In this document: positions 49,304 through 60,909 of the stretch, one piece after another | Layout of the letters: each line of letters begins with the position of its first letter | How positions within the stretch are numbered: the first letter of the stretch is position 1 | DNA from: Albifimbria verrucaria | Lineage: Eukaryota > Ascomycota > Sordariomycetes > Hypocreales > Stachybotryaceae | Direction of reading: 5' to 3' | Assembly: GCA_020081605.1 (NCBI GenBank) | Contig: JAHREC010000013.1 | Location: 6,758,001 to 6,822,000 of the forward strand | DNA: 64,000 bases | Made by a program: the position numbers and the translations under genes | The notes under the pieces: model-generated | Database searches by the model: none | What the model saw: the letters and a program-made list of their open reading frames with translations, nothing else | What the model was told of the DNA's origin: nothing

Positions 49304-50355
49304 GACGACGGATGGATGACGATGTGTTGTCGGATTGGGGAGGATGGAGGAAAAGAGCTGAAGTGTTAGTTGGAGGCGATGCTGTGGAGCTCAACCGCAC
49401 ATGATCAGTCCGGGTTCAAAATCTCTGCTCCAAGCCAAGTGCTGGCCTGACGTTACGTAGCTCGACTCGACCCAGCAAGGATTGATTATGATTAGCCTGG
49501 TTCGGTCCAGTCCCAGTCCAGTCCAGTCCCCTGTCTGCTTTTGCGCCTCGACTAGCAAAAAAACACCATGGAAATTTCTGGATCCAAAGCTTGAGCTTGG
49601 GGCTGTTTCTCCGAGGTTTAGGCGATCGTCAACGGATTATTGTCTGGCCCGAAAGTGGGTGCAGAGGAAGAGCCGGAACGGGGTCTTTTGTCGCCTGTGA
49701 TTGGCCCGGAACGGCAGCTTGTCCCATTCCTAGTCGAAACAATTGCCATCACTCACAAGTCACAAAGCCGCTGTGAACTCACTGACTGCCCCTGTAACTA
49801 CCACTGTAGCTGTACAGTAATGGAAATGCTGTCATGGTAATGGTGGGATGATGAGACTCTGCATGCCTCTCTCGTCCATCCGCAACCCTCCCATCTTCCA
49901 TTCTTCCATCTTCCGTCTCCCTCCGGCTATTGCAAGTAAAAGACCACGAAGCACGCGACAGCCCTCGCCCCTCTTTTTCCCTTTCTCGAGGCCATCTGCC
50001 TTTGCCTCTCCGAAATACCTTCGCCTCTCCCACCACCGAAACACCCCGCGCCATGAGCCCTGCGTTCGCTGCCTTTTAGAGGGTGGTTGTCCGTCGACTT
50101 CTTTGGGCACAGCATCATGGAACCACCCTCTGTGACCACGCCTTAGCCTCAGTCTTGTGTTGTTTCCTGCTTTGTCACATAGACCGAGTCCCTGACCACT
50201 TGAACCGTTGCACGGAGCTCTTCGGACCTCCCGCCTTAAGCGTCTATACAATCGCCACCCGATTCGCCCCTCCGCCGTGCCGTCCTTTAGATAGACCTTT
50301 CCTTAGCTCCCGTCGTGTCGAATTCGAAACGCAGTTTTTCCTCACTCCTGCAGCC
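49304..50355. promoter_or_regulatory. Divergent promoter region of TIM50 and the F-box-like gene
   Basis: This 1.05 kb interval holds no credible gene. It has GTCCAGTCC-type repeats near 49505-49530 and pyrimidine-rich leader sequence from about 49900 to 50350. Confidence 0.45.
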
Positions 50356-51352
50356 ATGGCTCGCCAGGCTTCTCGTGGTTCTGCCCCATCGCGGCCTTTG
50401 GGGCACCGGGTCCTCGTCATCTCTGCTCCCGCCGCGAAGAAGGCCCCTGCCTCCGAAACTACGACCGACTCCTCGGCCGTTGAGACCCCGTCTTCCCCGG
50501 CTGATGCAGCTCCGCCGGCCGTCACCGATGCCGATATCGACAACATTCCCATCGCCTCCCTCACCCTCGATACGCCTCTGATCCCCTTCAATCCCAAGAA
50601 GCGTACCAAGGCCAACCCCTTCCTGTTCCTCACCCTACCGTCGGAGCTGCGGGTGCGCATATACCAGTACTACTTTGAAGACGCCGACAATGTCCTCGAC
50701 CTCTCCCCGACAACTACAAGCGCATGCACAAGCGCCTCAGCATCGTCCGTGTCTGCCGCCAGCTTCACGACGAAGTCACCCACTACTTCTACAGCACTCG
50801 CGCCGTTCGCATCTTTCCTACCTACCCCGGTCGTTACTTCAAGTCCAAAAGCCTCTGCTCGCCCGCCTCAAGCCCAACCAGCGTAGCTGTCTCGGCACCC
50901 TCGAGCTGCGCCTGGGACCCGGCTGGAACGCCCCGCCGCGGGGTTGGGTTGTCAATGACGCCCTAGGCTTGGCCGACTGTATCAATGTCCAACACCTACG
51001 AGTCTTTGTCGAGTTCGATCCCAGCGACGGATACTTCAAGGGCTTCCGCCGCTCCGAGGGTTTCTACGAGGGCTTCAGCCGCGACCTGTTTGCCCAGGTC
51101 CTCGCCTCGCTGCCCGACGTGCGCGTCATCGAGTTCGACGCCTGGTCCAGCGTGAGGAAGTCGGGCCGCATGATGCAGGGCCTTCTTGAGGTCGCTACCG
51201 AGTCCAAGCGCACCATATGCTGGGGTCCTGAGCGTGGGTGGACCGACGATCCGAATGAGGACGACAAGGCTCAACCACTTACGGTGCGGTACGTGGATGG
51301 AAGGGTCATGATATATGACTATGCCTCGCAGAACGTCGTAGCTGTGGCTTAG
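50356..51352 (+). CDS. Conserved protein with F-box-like segment, unknown function
   Basis: This is one exon of about 332 residues. The start MARQASRGSAPSRPLG follows a CAGCC context at 50351. An Ala/Pro/Ser-rich N-terminus of about 90 residues precedes FLFLTLPSELRVRIYQYYF, which resembles the start of F-box or the related fungal LPxELRxxIY domain. Later blocks are RMHKRLSIVRVCRQLHDEV, THYFYSTRAVRIFP and ELRLGPGWNAPPRGW. HLRVFVEFDPSDGYFKGF and the C-terminal VIEFDAWSSVRKSGRM follow. Such proteins are numerous in filamentous ascomycetes and mostly unstudied. Two one-base losses lie in CCCC at 50705-50708 and AAAA at 50847-50850. Confidence 0.72.
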
Positions 51353-51661
51353 GCCAGACTTTTGTGGGCGCCAGATAAACTTAGTACTTACGATGATTAC
51401 GATTGGTAAAGGATTGGGATTGTACTTTTACTTAAGGCGTTGTGCTGTTATTACTACATGGAAGTGCACCAAATCGCACTTATTATAGCTGGCGAGAATA
51501 CATATCAGATCAAGCTTGTTAAATTATCATGCTGTTGCCTAAAACATTATCGCATGGTATCTCTATATCCTCTCTTTCACTTATGAAACCGCTACCGTCT
51601 CCATGTACATGACCATAAAACCGTGCGCCTCCTGGCCTGCTCCACGATCTATGCAACTCAT
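51353..51661. other. 3' space between convergent genes
   Basis: This AT-rich spacer holds no gene. Confidence 0.4.
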
Positions 51662-52953
51662 CTACTGAGCACCCAGCGCAGCAAGCGCATTGCGCAGCTC
51701 CTGATCGCAGTGGGCACGTCTTCGAAATTCAGCGCCGAGATGGCCCACTTGGCGTGCTTCTGTGCTTGAGCCATGTCCTTCATGCTCGCCGAGGTGCCTT
51801 CGTTGCCGGTCGGGAACGCAGGTGCAGCAGCAGGAGTTGGGATCGGTACGGTGACAGGCGCCGGGGCCGGGGTTGGAGGTGTGAAGACTTGAGGCGCTGA
51901 GGGTGCGGGCATGACGGGAGGAGGGTTGGATGAGGCGGGATGGGGGACGGTGGGTGTCGTTGTCCAAGATGGAGGCGCCGAGGGGTCAGCCGCAGGGGAC
52001 TGGACGACTGGAAAGGCCGTGAAGGGCTGCTGCGAAGGGTCGGAGGGTGGTGGGATCTGCGAGCCGGGTTCGGGAGACAGCGACAGCGGTGGAGGCGGCG
52101 CACCGGGTCCCGTCACGGGACTGTGGCTCAGAGGTGATGGCGCAAAGGGCTCGGGAGGAACGCCGTCCGTAGGTGAAGGAAAGTAACCGTCATGGGATGG
52201 CGACGGGAGCGGAGGCTGCTCCGTGGACACTGTCGGTCGTTTGGGCTCCTCTCCGGCGTCTGATACGTCTTCGACCTGCGCGGGCCGCGGGCCGCTGGGG
52301 CTAGCAAGCTCGTCCTGGAATTCGAGGGCTTGTTGCTCATCGGTAGGCAGTTCCGGCTCCGGCTCGGGGAGCTTGGGGTTGGACTCGTTGGGGTCCTTGC
52401 CTTCGCGAATAGCACGGATGATACGAGCGGCATTCCACTTTGCGAACTTGATCTTCTGCGCGGTTTCGGCATCGAGGGCCCCAGGCGTTGAGAAGGTCGA
52501 AAAAGGTGGCGGCGGCATCAAACGTGTCGGCGGTCTGGCGCGTCACCTTGTCGGCGCGCAGGGTGCGCTCAGCGCGGTCAAAGGTCTCCTGGGCGAACTG
52601 CTCGACATAGGCCTGGCCAGCGGTATTGTCGACAATGGCGTCGTTGTCGGCATGCTCGGTCTTTGTGGTTTCGAGGCGCTCGATCAGGGTGCGAGTGAAC
52701 TCGAAGGCGGCCTCGTCGGTGTTGTGCAGACCTTTGCTCACGATCTGGTTGACGGCATGGTACTCGCCTGGAGGAGTTATGTTAGTTGGTGAGCCCAATG
52801 GTATCTTCAAGACGAGATGCAACAAGCAGGGGACAGGAAGGGATCCGTACACCAGTAGGCAATGGCGGGCTTAAAGTTGCGGACTTGGTTGGCACGGTTG
52901 ATGAAGCGGCTGATTTCCGGTTTCTTGAGCGGTTCTGGGATTATTTCCGTCAT
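51662..52953 (-). CDS. VTA1: ESCRT-III cofactor Vta1 (LIP5 homolog)
   Basis: Vta1 activates the Vps4 ATPase that recycles ESCRT-III in multivesicular body sorting. Exon 1 is 52953-52851, the intron 52850-52768, exon 2 52767-51662 (about 403 residues). The N-terminal tandem MIT-like domain starts EPLKKPEISRFINRANQVR and continues CEYHAVNQIVSKGLHNTDE and KIKFAKWNAARIIRAIREG. A Pro/Ser-rich disordered linker of about 200 residues follows. The C-terminal VSL dimerisation helices read AQKHAKWAISALNFEDVPTA and IQELRNALAALG. The frame is broken at about 52478-52482 (two missing bases or one extra) and near 51703 (one missing). Confidence 0.9.
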
Positions 52954-54049
52954 GGCTGCAAGTTTAAGAAGAGGAGAGGATCAGAAAAGCAGCTGGGTTG
53001 GCGTGGAGCGACCGACAGGGTGTGAGATGAAGGAGGCTGGTTGCCAAATGGTGAAGCTGAAGCAGATGCGCTGATGGACATGTGGTTGAGGAGCCCACTA
53101 GGATGCCCCACCCCTGCCTTGTGACGCAGCCACTGATTTCCAGTGAGCACGTACTTCCTTAGGCAGCTGAATTACAGAGAGAGAGAGACGGGTAGCGTAA
53201 ATAAACGAGGCTTTGGTTTTAGGAGCGGGAGAATGAGAGCGTTTATAATTGAATAATGAATTATAAAAGAAATAATGAATTCGTGCGAAATTGTTCAATT
53301 GTTATTTAGGTAGTTTAAGCATCGCCGACCATTACCTCATGATGCTTCGAACATTGGCTACCTACCCATCGTCACTAACTGTATAGTGCAATAACGAACG
53401 TACAGGCGTGAACGAACAAGCTACCAGAATATCCTTACCTCATTCAGGTACCACTAACCAGGAAAAGCGCACCGCCACAGCTCTCTACCAACAGTTAAGC
53501 TCACGCCACTGTGGCTCAAGCTGTATAAATAAAAGAAAATAAACTAACAGCGAGCGCAATCGAAAGTAAACAGAAAGAAAGAAAAAGCCTTTGCACAAAC
53601 ACAAAATACAAAAAGATAAGAATAATAAAAATTCACTTATGGACTTCTCTTAACCATCCATTCCTCCCCTACATCTCATCAACACATCACCCCCAGCCAA
53701 GGCGTTACAACGGGCGGCACAGCCATCGGCACCTCGCCCAGAGCAACAAAGTGTGGGGTAATATATCTCCTCGCGCTAGTCCCCTTTGGCAATCCCTCGC
53801 AGCCATTTGTGTTCCATTGACGCCGATTTTGGGTAAAAGTGGCAGCGTGGCCTTTTATCCAGAACAGACCAGACCAGACATCTCATCTTGACACTTTGCA
53901 CCCAGGCCATGACACGATATTAATACGGCCCCGTCCGTCTGACCCTCCCGCCGCTGCCTGCCATTGATCTCTCCCTTTTCTTTTTCTCTTCCCTTTCCTC
54001 CACCAGCGAAGCCTGCACCTCTTTTTCTTATATCAAGTTTTGTCTCGCC
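52954..54049. promoter_or_regulatory. Divergent promoter region of VTA1 and the disulfide isomerase
   Basis: No gene was seen in this 1.1 kb. It is AT-rich, with an A-rich stretch at about 53525-53640 and pyrimidine-rich leader sequence just before the isomerase start. Confidence 0.45.
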
Positions 54050-55596
54050 ATGCATCACCCCACCATCGTCTCGACCCTCACGGCCGTCCTGGCTGCCATG
54101 CCGGCGGCTCAGGCGGCTGGCCTCTATGCTAAGAGCTCGCCCGTCCTGCAGCTCGACAGCCGCTCCTACAACAGGCTCATCACTCAGTCCAATTACACTT
54201 CGGTACCGTCTCCCAATCCTGGACAGCTCCCTCGTGACCAAGCTGCTGACCGTTGCCGCCTACAGATCGTCGAGTTCTACGCGCCCTGGTGCGGCCACTG
54301 CCAGAACCTCAAGCCCGCCTACGAAAAGGCCGCCAGGAACCTTGACGGCCTGGCCAAGGTCGCCGCTGTCAACTGCGACGACGACGACAACAAGCCCTTC
54401 TGTGGTGGCCTCGGCGTCACCGGCTTCCCTACCCTCAAGATCGTCCGCCCCAGTAAGAAGGCCGGCGGCAAGCTCGTCGTCGAGGACTACCAGGGCCAGC
54501 GCACCGCCAACTCCATTGTCGAGGCCGTCGTCTCCAAGATCAACAACCACGTCGCCCGCGTCTCCGACAAGGACGCCGACGACTTCTTGGCCAAGGACGG
54601 CCCCAAGGCCCTCCTCTTCACCGAGAAGGAACCACCAGCGCTCTCCTCAAGAGCATCGCCATCGACTTCCTTGACGTCATCTCCGTCGGTCAGGTTCGAA
54701 ACAAGGACACCGCCGTCGTTGAAAAGTTTGGCATTGAGAAATTTCCTACCCTACTGCTCATCCCTACCGAGGGCGAGCCTATCGTCTACAATGGCGAGTT
54801 GAACAAGAAGGACATGGTCGCTTTCCTCAAGCAGGCTGGCGAGCCCAACCCGGATCCTGCCCCGCCAAGGCCAAGGCACCCAAGGCCGACAAGAAGAAGA
54901 AGACGACCGAGAAGGCCAAGAAGGCCGACAAGGCTGAAAAGGCTGAAAAGGCCGAGGAGAAGGTCGAGGAGAAGGTTGTCCTCGAGCCCGAGCCTGAGGA
55001 GTCCCCGCCGACTCTACCCCCGAGGCCACCCAAGAGGCAACCCCGGAGATTATCCCCATCCAGACCCTGGTTGCCCAGGACGATCTCATCCGCAACTGCC
55101 TCCATCCCAAGGCCCAGACCTGTGTCCTTGCCCTGGTCGCCGCTTGGGAGTCCGAGCTCACAGCCCAAGCCGTGTCCTCCCTATCGAAGCTCAGCACCAA
55201 GTACATTCAAGGCCACCGACACCTGTTCCCTTCTATGCCGTCCCCAACATTGTCGAGAACTCCGATGCTCTACGAAAGGCCCTCGAGATCGGCGAGAATG
55301 TCGAGATTGTTGCCATCAACGCCCGACGTGGCTGGTGGAGACACTACAAGGGTGACTTCAGCCTTGAGTCCGTTGAGGCTTGGCTCGACGCCATGCGAAT
55401 GGGTGAGGGTAAGAAGAACAAGCTGCCCGAGGGCATTGTCCAGGAGTTGCCAGAGCCTCCAGCTGAGGAGGCTCCCGTCAGCGAGGGTGAGCCAGTAGCC
55501 GAGCCTTCTGTCGAGTCCGAGGCCACCCAGGCGACCGACCCCGAGCCTGAGGTTGAGACAGAGACACCGGTGGCTGAGAAGAAGGAGGAGCCCTGA
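54050..55596 (+). CDS. ER protein disulfide isomerase, Mpd1/PDI-related type
   Basis: This oxidoreductase forms and rearranges disulfide bonds in the ER. Exon 1 is 54050-54202, the intron 54203-54265, exon 2 54266-55596 (about 495 residues). A signal peptide (HHPTIVSTLTAVLAAMPAAQ) precedes YAKSSPVLQLD. A single thioredoxin domain carries EFYAPWCGHCQNLKPAYEKA (active site CGHC) and GVTGFPTLKIVRP (cis-Pro). A second redox-inactive thioredoxin-like part follows (IAIDFLDVISVGQVRNKD, FGIEKFPTLLLIP), then a Lys/Glu-rich linker and an acidic tail. It stops at TGA 55594-55596, but the next four codons are His-Glu-Glu-Leu followed by TAG (55597-55611), an ER-retention-like end. Four one-base losses break the frame, near 54628, 54860-54863, 55013-55016 and 55231. 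Confidence 0.88.
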
Positions 55597-55775
55597 CATG
55601 AAGAGCTCTAGACGATGCTTGACTGCAGGGGAGTCAGTGTGTGTTGAGGGAAATGTAAAACAAAATGTAGTAAACTGCCAATTAGGGGTATCAAGGCCTT
55701 ACCCTTCCACAAGACCAACAAAACTCTCCCAAGTGCCACCTCTAGTGATGTCTAATGAATAAATTTCGGGCACGG

Positions 55776-56674
55776 CTATTCGTCCAGATCCATGGCCATG
55801 GCGTCGCTCTTGGCAACAGCGCCCTCGCGAACCATCTTGGCGCCCTTCTCTCTGACGGCCTGGTCGAGGAGCTGCTTCACCTGCTTGCATCCGTCGACGG
55901 CGACGACCAACATGCCTTCGAGTCGGCTGACCTGAACACGGCTTTCACACGAAAGAACGGCGATACGATCCGAGTCACCAAGAGTGGCGACGGTAAGGAA
56001 TGGCAGCTCCTGCTCCTCCTGGTTGTTAAGATCTAGCAAAGGGTCGGCGGAATCGTCACCAGCAGCGTACGAGGACGTAGAGCCGGCGGTGCAGGCGGCG
56101 ATGTAGTCGGTCATTGGAATTCCTGCGTCGATCAGGGCGAGGGTAGTGGCGTTGAGGAGGGCGGCGAGGAGAGATCCATCTTGGGAAAGGACGTGGAGAG
56201 AGACGTTGATGGAGGAGTGGGGAACAGGTGGGTGTGGAGGTTTGATGCAAGCGTCTTCGCGATTGTGATTTCCATCTCTTGTATACGCCTGCAGAGAAAA
56301 GAGTTTAGATTTGACTCAACCAGCCGGGAGAGAGAGGGAGCGCAATGGGGAACTCACTTGTCACTACGGCCACGCTTCTTGCGATCAACGCTTGAGAAGC
56401 CAGCGATGACCAGGTTGACGTTGATAGCTGCGGAGTCGCGCTGAGAAGCCTGGGCAGCGGCGCCACGACGCTGCTGCTGCTGAGCGAGCTGGGAGTTCTG
56501 CTCGGTAGGACCGGTGACCACACACATGACCTTGGTGTGACCCATCTCGAGGTACGACGAGCCGTCGGCAGCATCTTGGGTACGGATGGAGGCATGCAGA
56601 CGGCGCAGCTCGTTCCAGCGACGGCCGTCGACGCGAAGAAGGGCGAGGGAGTAGGTCGATGTGTCGAGAGGCAT
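55776..56674 (-). CDS. SKI6: Exosome core subunit Ski6/Rrp41
   Basis: This RNase PH-fold subunit belongs to the six-member exosome ring, which threads RNA to Rrp44. Exon 1 is 56674-56358, the intron 56357-56289, exon 2 56288-55776 (about 276 residues). It starts MPLDTSTYSLALLRVDGRRW; the family block RRLHASIRTQDAADGSSYLE follows, then GHTKVMCVVTGPTE. After the intron come INVSLHVLSQDGSLLAALLN and ATTLALIDAGIPMTDYIAAC. LDLNNQEEQELPFLTVA precedes an acidic C-terminus. A Gln-rich insert (AQQQQRRGAAAQ) interrupts the first sheet, as in other filamentous fungi. One base is missing from GGGG at 56219-56222. Confidence 0.93.
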
Positions 56675-59600
56675 GGTGGCGGTGGGCGCGGGGCGGGGGT
56701 GAGAGGTAGAAAGAAGGATGACGGGTTTGTGGTTGAAGCTATGATTTGGGTAGGGAAGTTTTGGTGATGGAGTTTTACTGTACAGTACTGGAGTGACGGA
56801 TTTGGATGGTGGGGTTCGTGGAATTTTCCTGCTCAGCCACATGGCGGGTGTGGCTGAAGCTACTGTAGAGCCCAGATCTGCTTGGAGGGGCAGCTCAGCC
56901 ATTGTGATCCTGTCCTGACTTGACTTACAACAGGGTAGGTATGTGAAGGGCGAGGCATAACCAAGCAGATGAACATATTACAGTCATATAGGTCAAATAA
57001 ACGCAGCTCCTGTTTCCCGTTGTATTCTTCATTAAAGATCTTCAATCTCAATTGATAAAGCCTTTCGCATCCTATTTTTGCCAATATACCAAATTATTTG
57101 TGTTGATTTATCACTCTGTTTCTGCTTAGTATCAAAACACTTGCACACAAAACACCTGTACAACGAGATTCATCAACATATGGCCCAACACAGGTGATCA
57201 ACCCAGTATCTTTCTGCACCTGAACACTGTAACAAATGATTTCCTTGGAAAATTCATTCACACCACATCGTGGCAAAACGAAATCCCCAAGTTCCCGGTC
57301 TGGTTTTCACTATTAAACAACCTACAGACCCAAGTTTTTCGATCAAGCCAACACATTCCAGTATCCCAGGTACGCTCTTTAGTCTTCAATCTTTCATATA
57401 ACATATACTTATAATGCATGAGTCCTCGCACCCAGCTTTGCATAGCTCGATCTTGCTACATTCAACTGAAAATTTAAGCCAACAACCACATAAGCTAGCT
57501 AAGATTATGACTGTACTGTCGAATGGATAACTCGGGCATATACTCATATACTTTAGGATTCTGTACGATCTTGCTTGAATTCTGATGGAGGCTGTGGCTT
57601 GAGATTAAAGGTTATGGCCACAGCAGCTAGCTTTGTCAAGCTTGTCAAGCGGCGAGCCAAAAAAGCATAATAACAGAACAAGGCACAAGCAGCGATAAAT
57701 TAGAGGGAGAGACGAAGAATTCAAGGATCTCATAGAACAAAAAGTCAATATGACCAGGATAAACATTAAACTCATTATGATGTTAATCTATATTTTTCAT
57801 GCCTGTCATTGCATGGTCTAAGAATGATATTCGTGTCAAACTTAGCCGTCCCTTTGTGCTCACCTTCAAATCTAGTGCCCATATTCTGGCATATGGACAG
57901 CCATGGCGTGAGACTTTAAAGCATAGTTTGCCTTTCCTAGGTAGTTGATAACGGATACACGGCAGGATACTCCGCGTACGAATAATTCATTAACACAGGT
58001 CCATGATTGCCATGTTTTCTAACTACTCAGGAAGAGGACAGAGCCAGCGAGAAAGATCCTGTGGTCACCGGAGGAGCTCTAAGGCGTTGTATGAGTTAGC
58101 GTAAGTTACCGATCAACCGGCCTGCGCCGCCATAACCGAGCACAGAGCGACGCCTCACTGTTTGACTTTCTCACTGGATGTGGTGTCTAAGATAGGGATA
58201 AGTAGTGCTAGTCTTTACGATTGTGTACTTGGTTTAACGAGAAGCCTAGAACCCAGTAAGAGGATGAGGCCTGGCCTGAAGAACAGTCTGTTCATTAGAG
58301 CATTGAAAGACTTGTGGCCTACGGAGGCCTTCCTAACTCATGAAAATGGAGGTTTGGCGAGCTACTCTCCATCTCCATCTTCATCTCTAAACTATTTACT
58401 TGACTGTAAGCTATATACTAGATGGCGTGACGCTATATCTGTTTCTCGCTAACATCACAGGATGATTGGCACAGCTCAGCCACCATCTCAAAATTGGTTT
58501 ATGAGCTTCTACTATTATCATGTACTGGCGAGACTGCAGGCTCTTTCATCAAGGTCATTGACATTGAGTGGCATGTTGAATCAACTAGAGTTATTTGAAA
58601 TCGACTATTGGAATCTGTTTGCTCCTTACCGCGATTGAGGCGTCTTTAAATGCATCTACATCTCTTTGGTGTACTTGCGTCTGATGCAAACCATGGCAAT
58701 GCAAAAATCTTCAAAGAAACAACTCAATTTGTACATGTGATATTTGGGCACAAGCGCTGCTTATAATTCTTGTTAAACAAAGTGTGGCTTAGAAACGTAG
58801 CTGAAGGCAAAGACGTGGAGGAATACCATGGTTGAACCAAGCGACTTACCGCCCTATTCCATCATTCAGGCTGCAAACACATATCTTGGTCTATTATGCT
58901 GGTTCAAACTCGTCAATTTATTAATGGCTGATTGAAATATTTTACATTTGCATTTATTATCTCTGGATATGCCATCACCTTACATGAGACTAGTCTTGGG
59001 ATGAGCTCGCTATCTTTCTGGCGAGTTGGACAATGAGACCATTCATATCAGATAGAACATACAAGCTGTCTACCTATTACCATCGATGCAGTATGACATA
59101 GGAACATTGACTATCCATGAGATTATGGAAAATACACGAGAAGTCCACCTTTATAGGGACAAACTTGCAAGTCGTCTAAATAATACGCTCAAATATAGTG
59201 GTAGTGAAGACTCCTATCCTCCCCACTGAGGTATTTATGTCCACCCAACCCCTGTGTCTGTTCATAGATGATTTGTCTAGTTAAGAAGAGTGAAGTATTT
59301 CGTGTTAATGATTAGTATTCAAGCTGTTACATTGCCCTCCGCCCCATCCGCAATTCCCTAATAGGCTGAATTGCGGCCTTTATGCTCCGGCCCCCACAGA
59401 ATCTCTTTTGCAGAGAGACATGGGTGAATAATCAGCCGTTTCGATAGAAACACGAATAAGTAATCAATCATTTCGAGAAAGCACTATTGCTCAAACTTCA
59501 CATCAACCTCCTCAGCGATCGTAGGGCTGTCATGGCTTGAGGTACGGTCAAGTGCCGTATTTCTAGAGCCAAGTGGAGCATCGTCACTCCACCGTAGAGA

Positions 59601-60909
59601 TCTGCAGGGACACATTACATCATATGGACCTCAAAAGCCTAGAAGCCAGTTCTGGGCAAGGAGAGAAGAAAAAATTGAAGCAAAGAAAAGCTGGGATGGC
59701 ATACAAATCTACTGAACTACCGCCACTGGCCTGCCCTACACAGAGAAACCCAGACCCTGGGACTGACACAAATCAGGATTGCAGCCTCGCCTTTCCATAT
59801 CAGGATAAAGATCTCGTCTTACCATATTGGGATAGCATCTCCTCTCACATCCGGTATGGCTCCCTCTCATGCCATGTCATTTTGCTGCAGAGTAAGATCT
59901 TTATGCTCTCTTGGCTCTTTCTATAATTGTTCTTACTCTAGTGTAGCGTCTCACTGAGGAGCTAAGTACACCCTTCCTCTCGATCATGAGGGCCAGCCCA
60001 CCGTTTAATAATCGCGACAACATCGCGTTGTGTATCGGTTCGTACGGATCCGTCACTCCTCGTGAGGCCTATTCCTTCGATAGTGTCGCATACGAAGGAT
60101 CTAGGTGGTCCACTTCCCGCAAATGTCAATGCTGCCAGACAGAGGAGCGACTACTTCGTTCCCATGCCTAGTTCATTCTGATTAATACTCATGAATACGG
60201 ACCTGCATCGGACTAGTTACTAACAATCCCTTGCTTGGTCGCTGACCAATTGTTTAGGCTTAAACATGTGCCAATTGCGGGCGCTTCTGCTTGCTGTCGG
60301 TTGTTGGTTTGTCGTTCCCCACCCAGCCGGGATTATTACTCACCTGTCGGATTTGAGAACAACATCAGCGATCGATCTCCGAATACAGAATGGAATGAAC
60401 CTTCTCTGCTTGCTTACACCCGGAGGAAATGCGTCACTAGGATATAATTCCGACGAATAAGTAATCTCATGTGTTCTTGACGCCTCCGGATCCATCGTAA
60501 ACGTGGCGGTTAAAATCCGAGCGCTCGATGGGATTTGTCCTTCTGATGTCATGGACCCCGGCCAGCCTCGTCTCCCCCACTTGGACTCATCACTCCTTGC
60601 GTAAATGCAAGAAAGTCGTCTAGAGATGTGTTGCGCGTAGCTAATTGGCTGTGGGAGAGATATCACGACGGCAAGACCGGAAACTGCGGCGAGAACCTCC
60701 GTCGATATGGGTTGGCTGGCACATCCTGCCTCCATGAAGACAAGTCCCCTGGGTTAGATCAAAGTATAAAGAAGGCGCTCTATTCATCGTTCATTGATAC
60801 CATTCATCAAACCAGTCCTCTCTCATTATCCTTGACAAAGCTCCATTGATACCCCAGACAACACATTTATCATATCAAAAGCGTTCTACTCAGACCTCTC
60901 ATAGCAACC
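56675..60909. other. 4.2 kb AT-rich gene-poor region
   Basis: No conserved coding signal or RNA gene was recognised. The longest open frame (59573-59926, 117 codons) has unnatural composition and no family look. The left end should hold the SKI6 promoter and the right end that of the alcohol dehydrogenase. Composition is AT-richer than the genes, without the extreme TA bias of strong repeat-induced point mutation. Confidence 0.45.
60765..60770 (+). promoter_or_regulatory. TATA box of the alcohol dehydrogenase gene
   Basis: TATAAA lies 140 bases before the ATG and is followed by a CT-rich stretch (60813-60838) and an A-rich context at the start codon. Confidence 0.6.

Noticed and set aside
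53964..54674. 236-codon plus-strand frame rich in Ser, Pro and Arg
   Set aside because: It overlaps the disulfide isomerase in another frame and has the low complexity typical of a shadow.
55594..55596. TGA read as selenocysteine in the disulfide isomerase
   Set aside because: These fungi lack the selenocysteine system as far as known, and no SECIS-like element was seen.
59573..59926. 117-codon open frame in the gene-poor region
   Set aside because: No family resemblance, no intron signals, odd composition and AT-rich surroundings.
56675..60909. Repeat-induced point-mutated transposon
   Set aside because: The stretch is AT-rich but lacks the extreme TA bias, terminal repeats or recognisable transposase or reverse transcriptase fragments.
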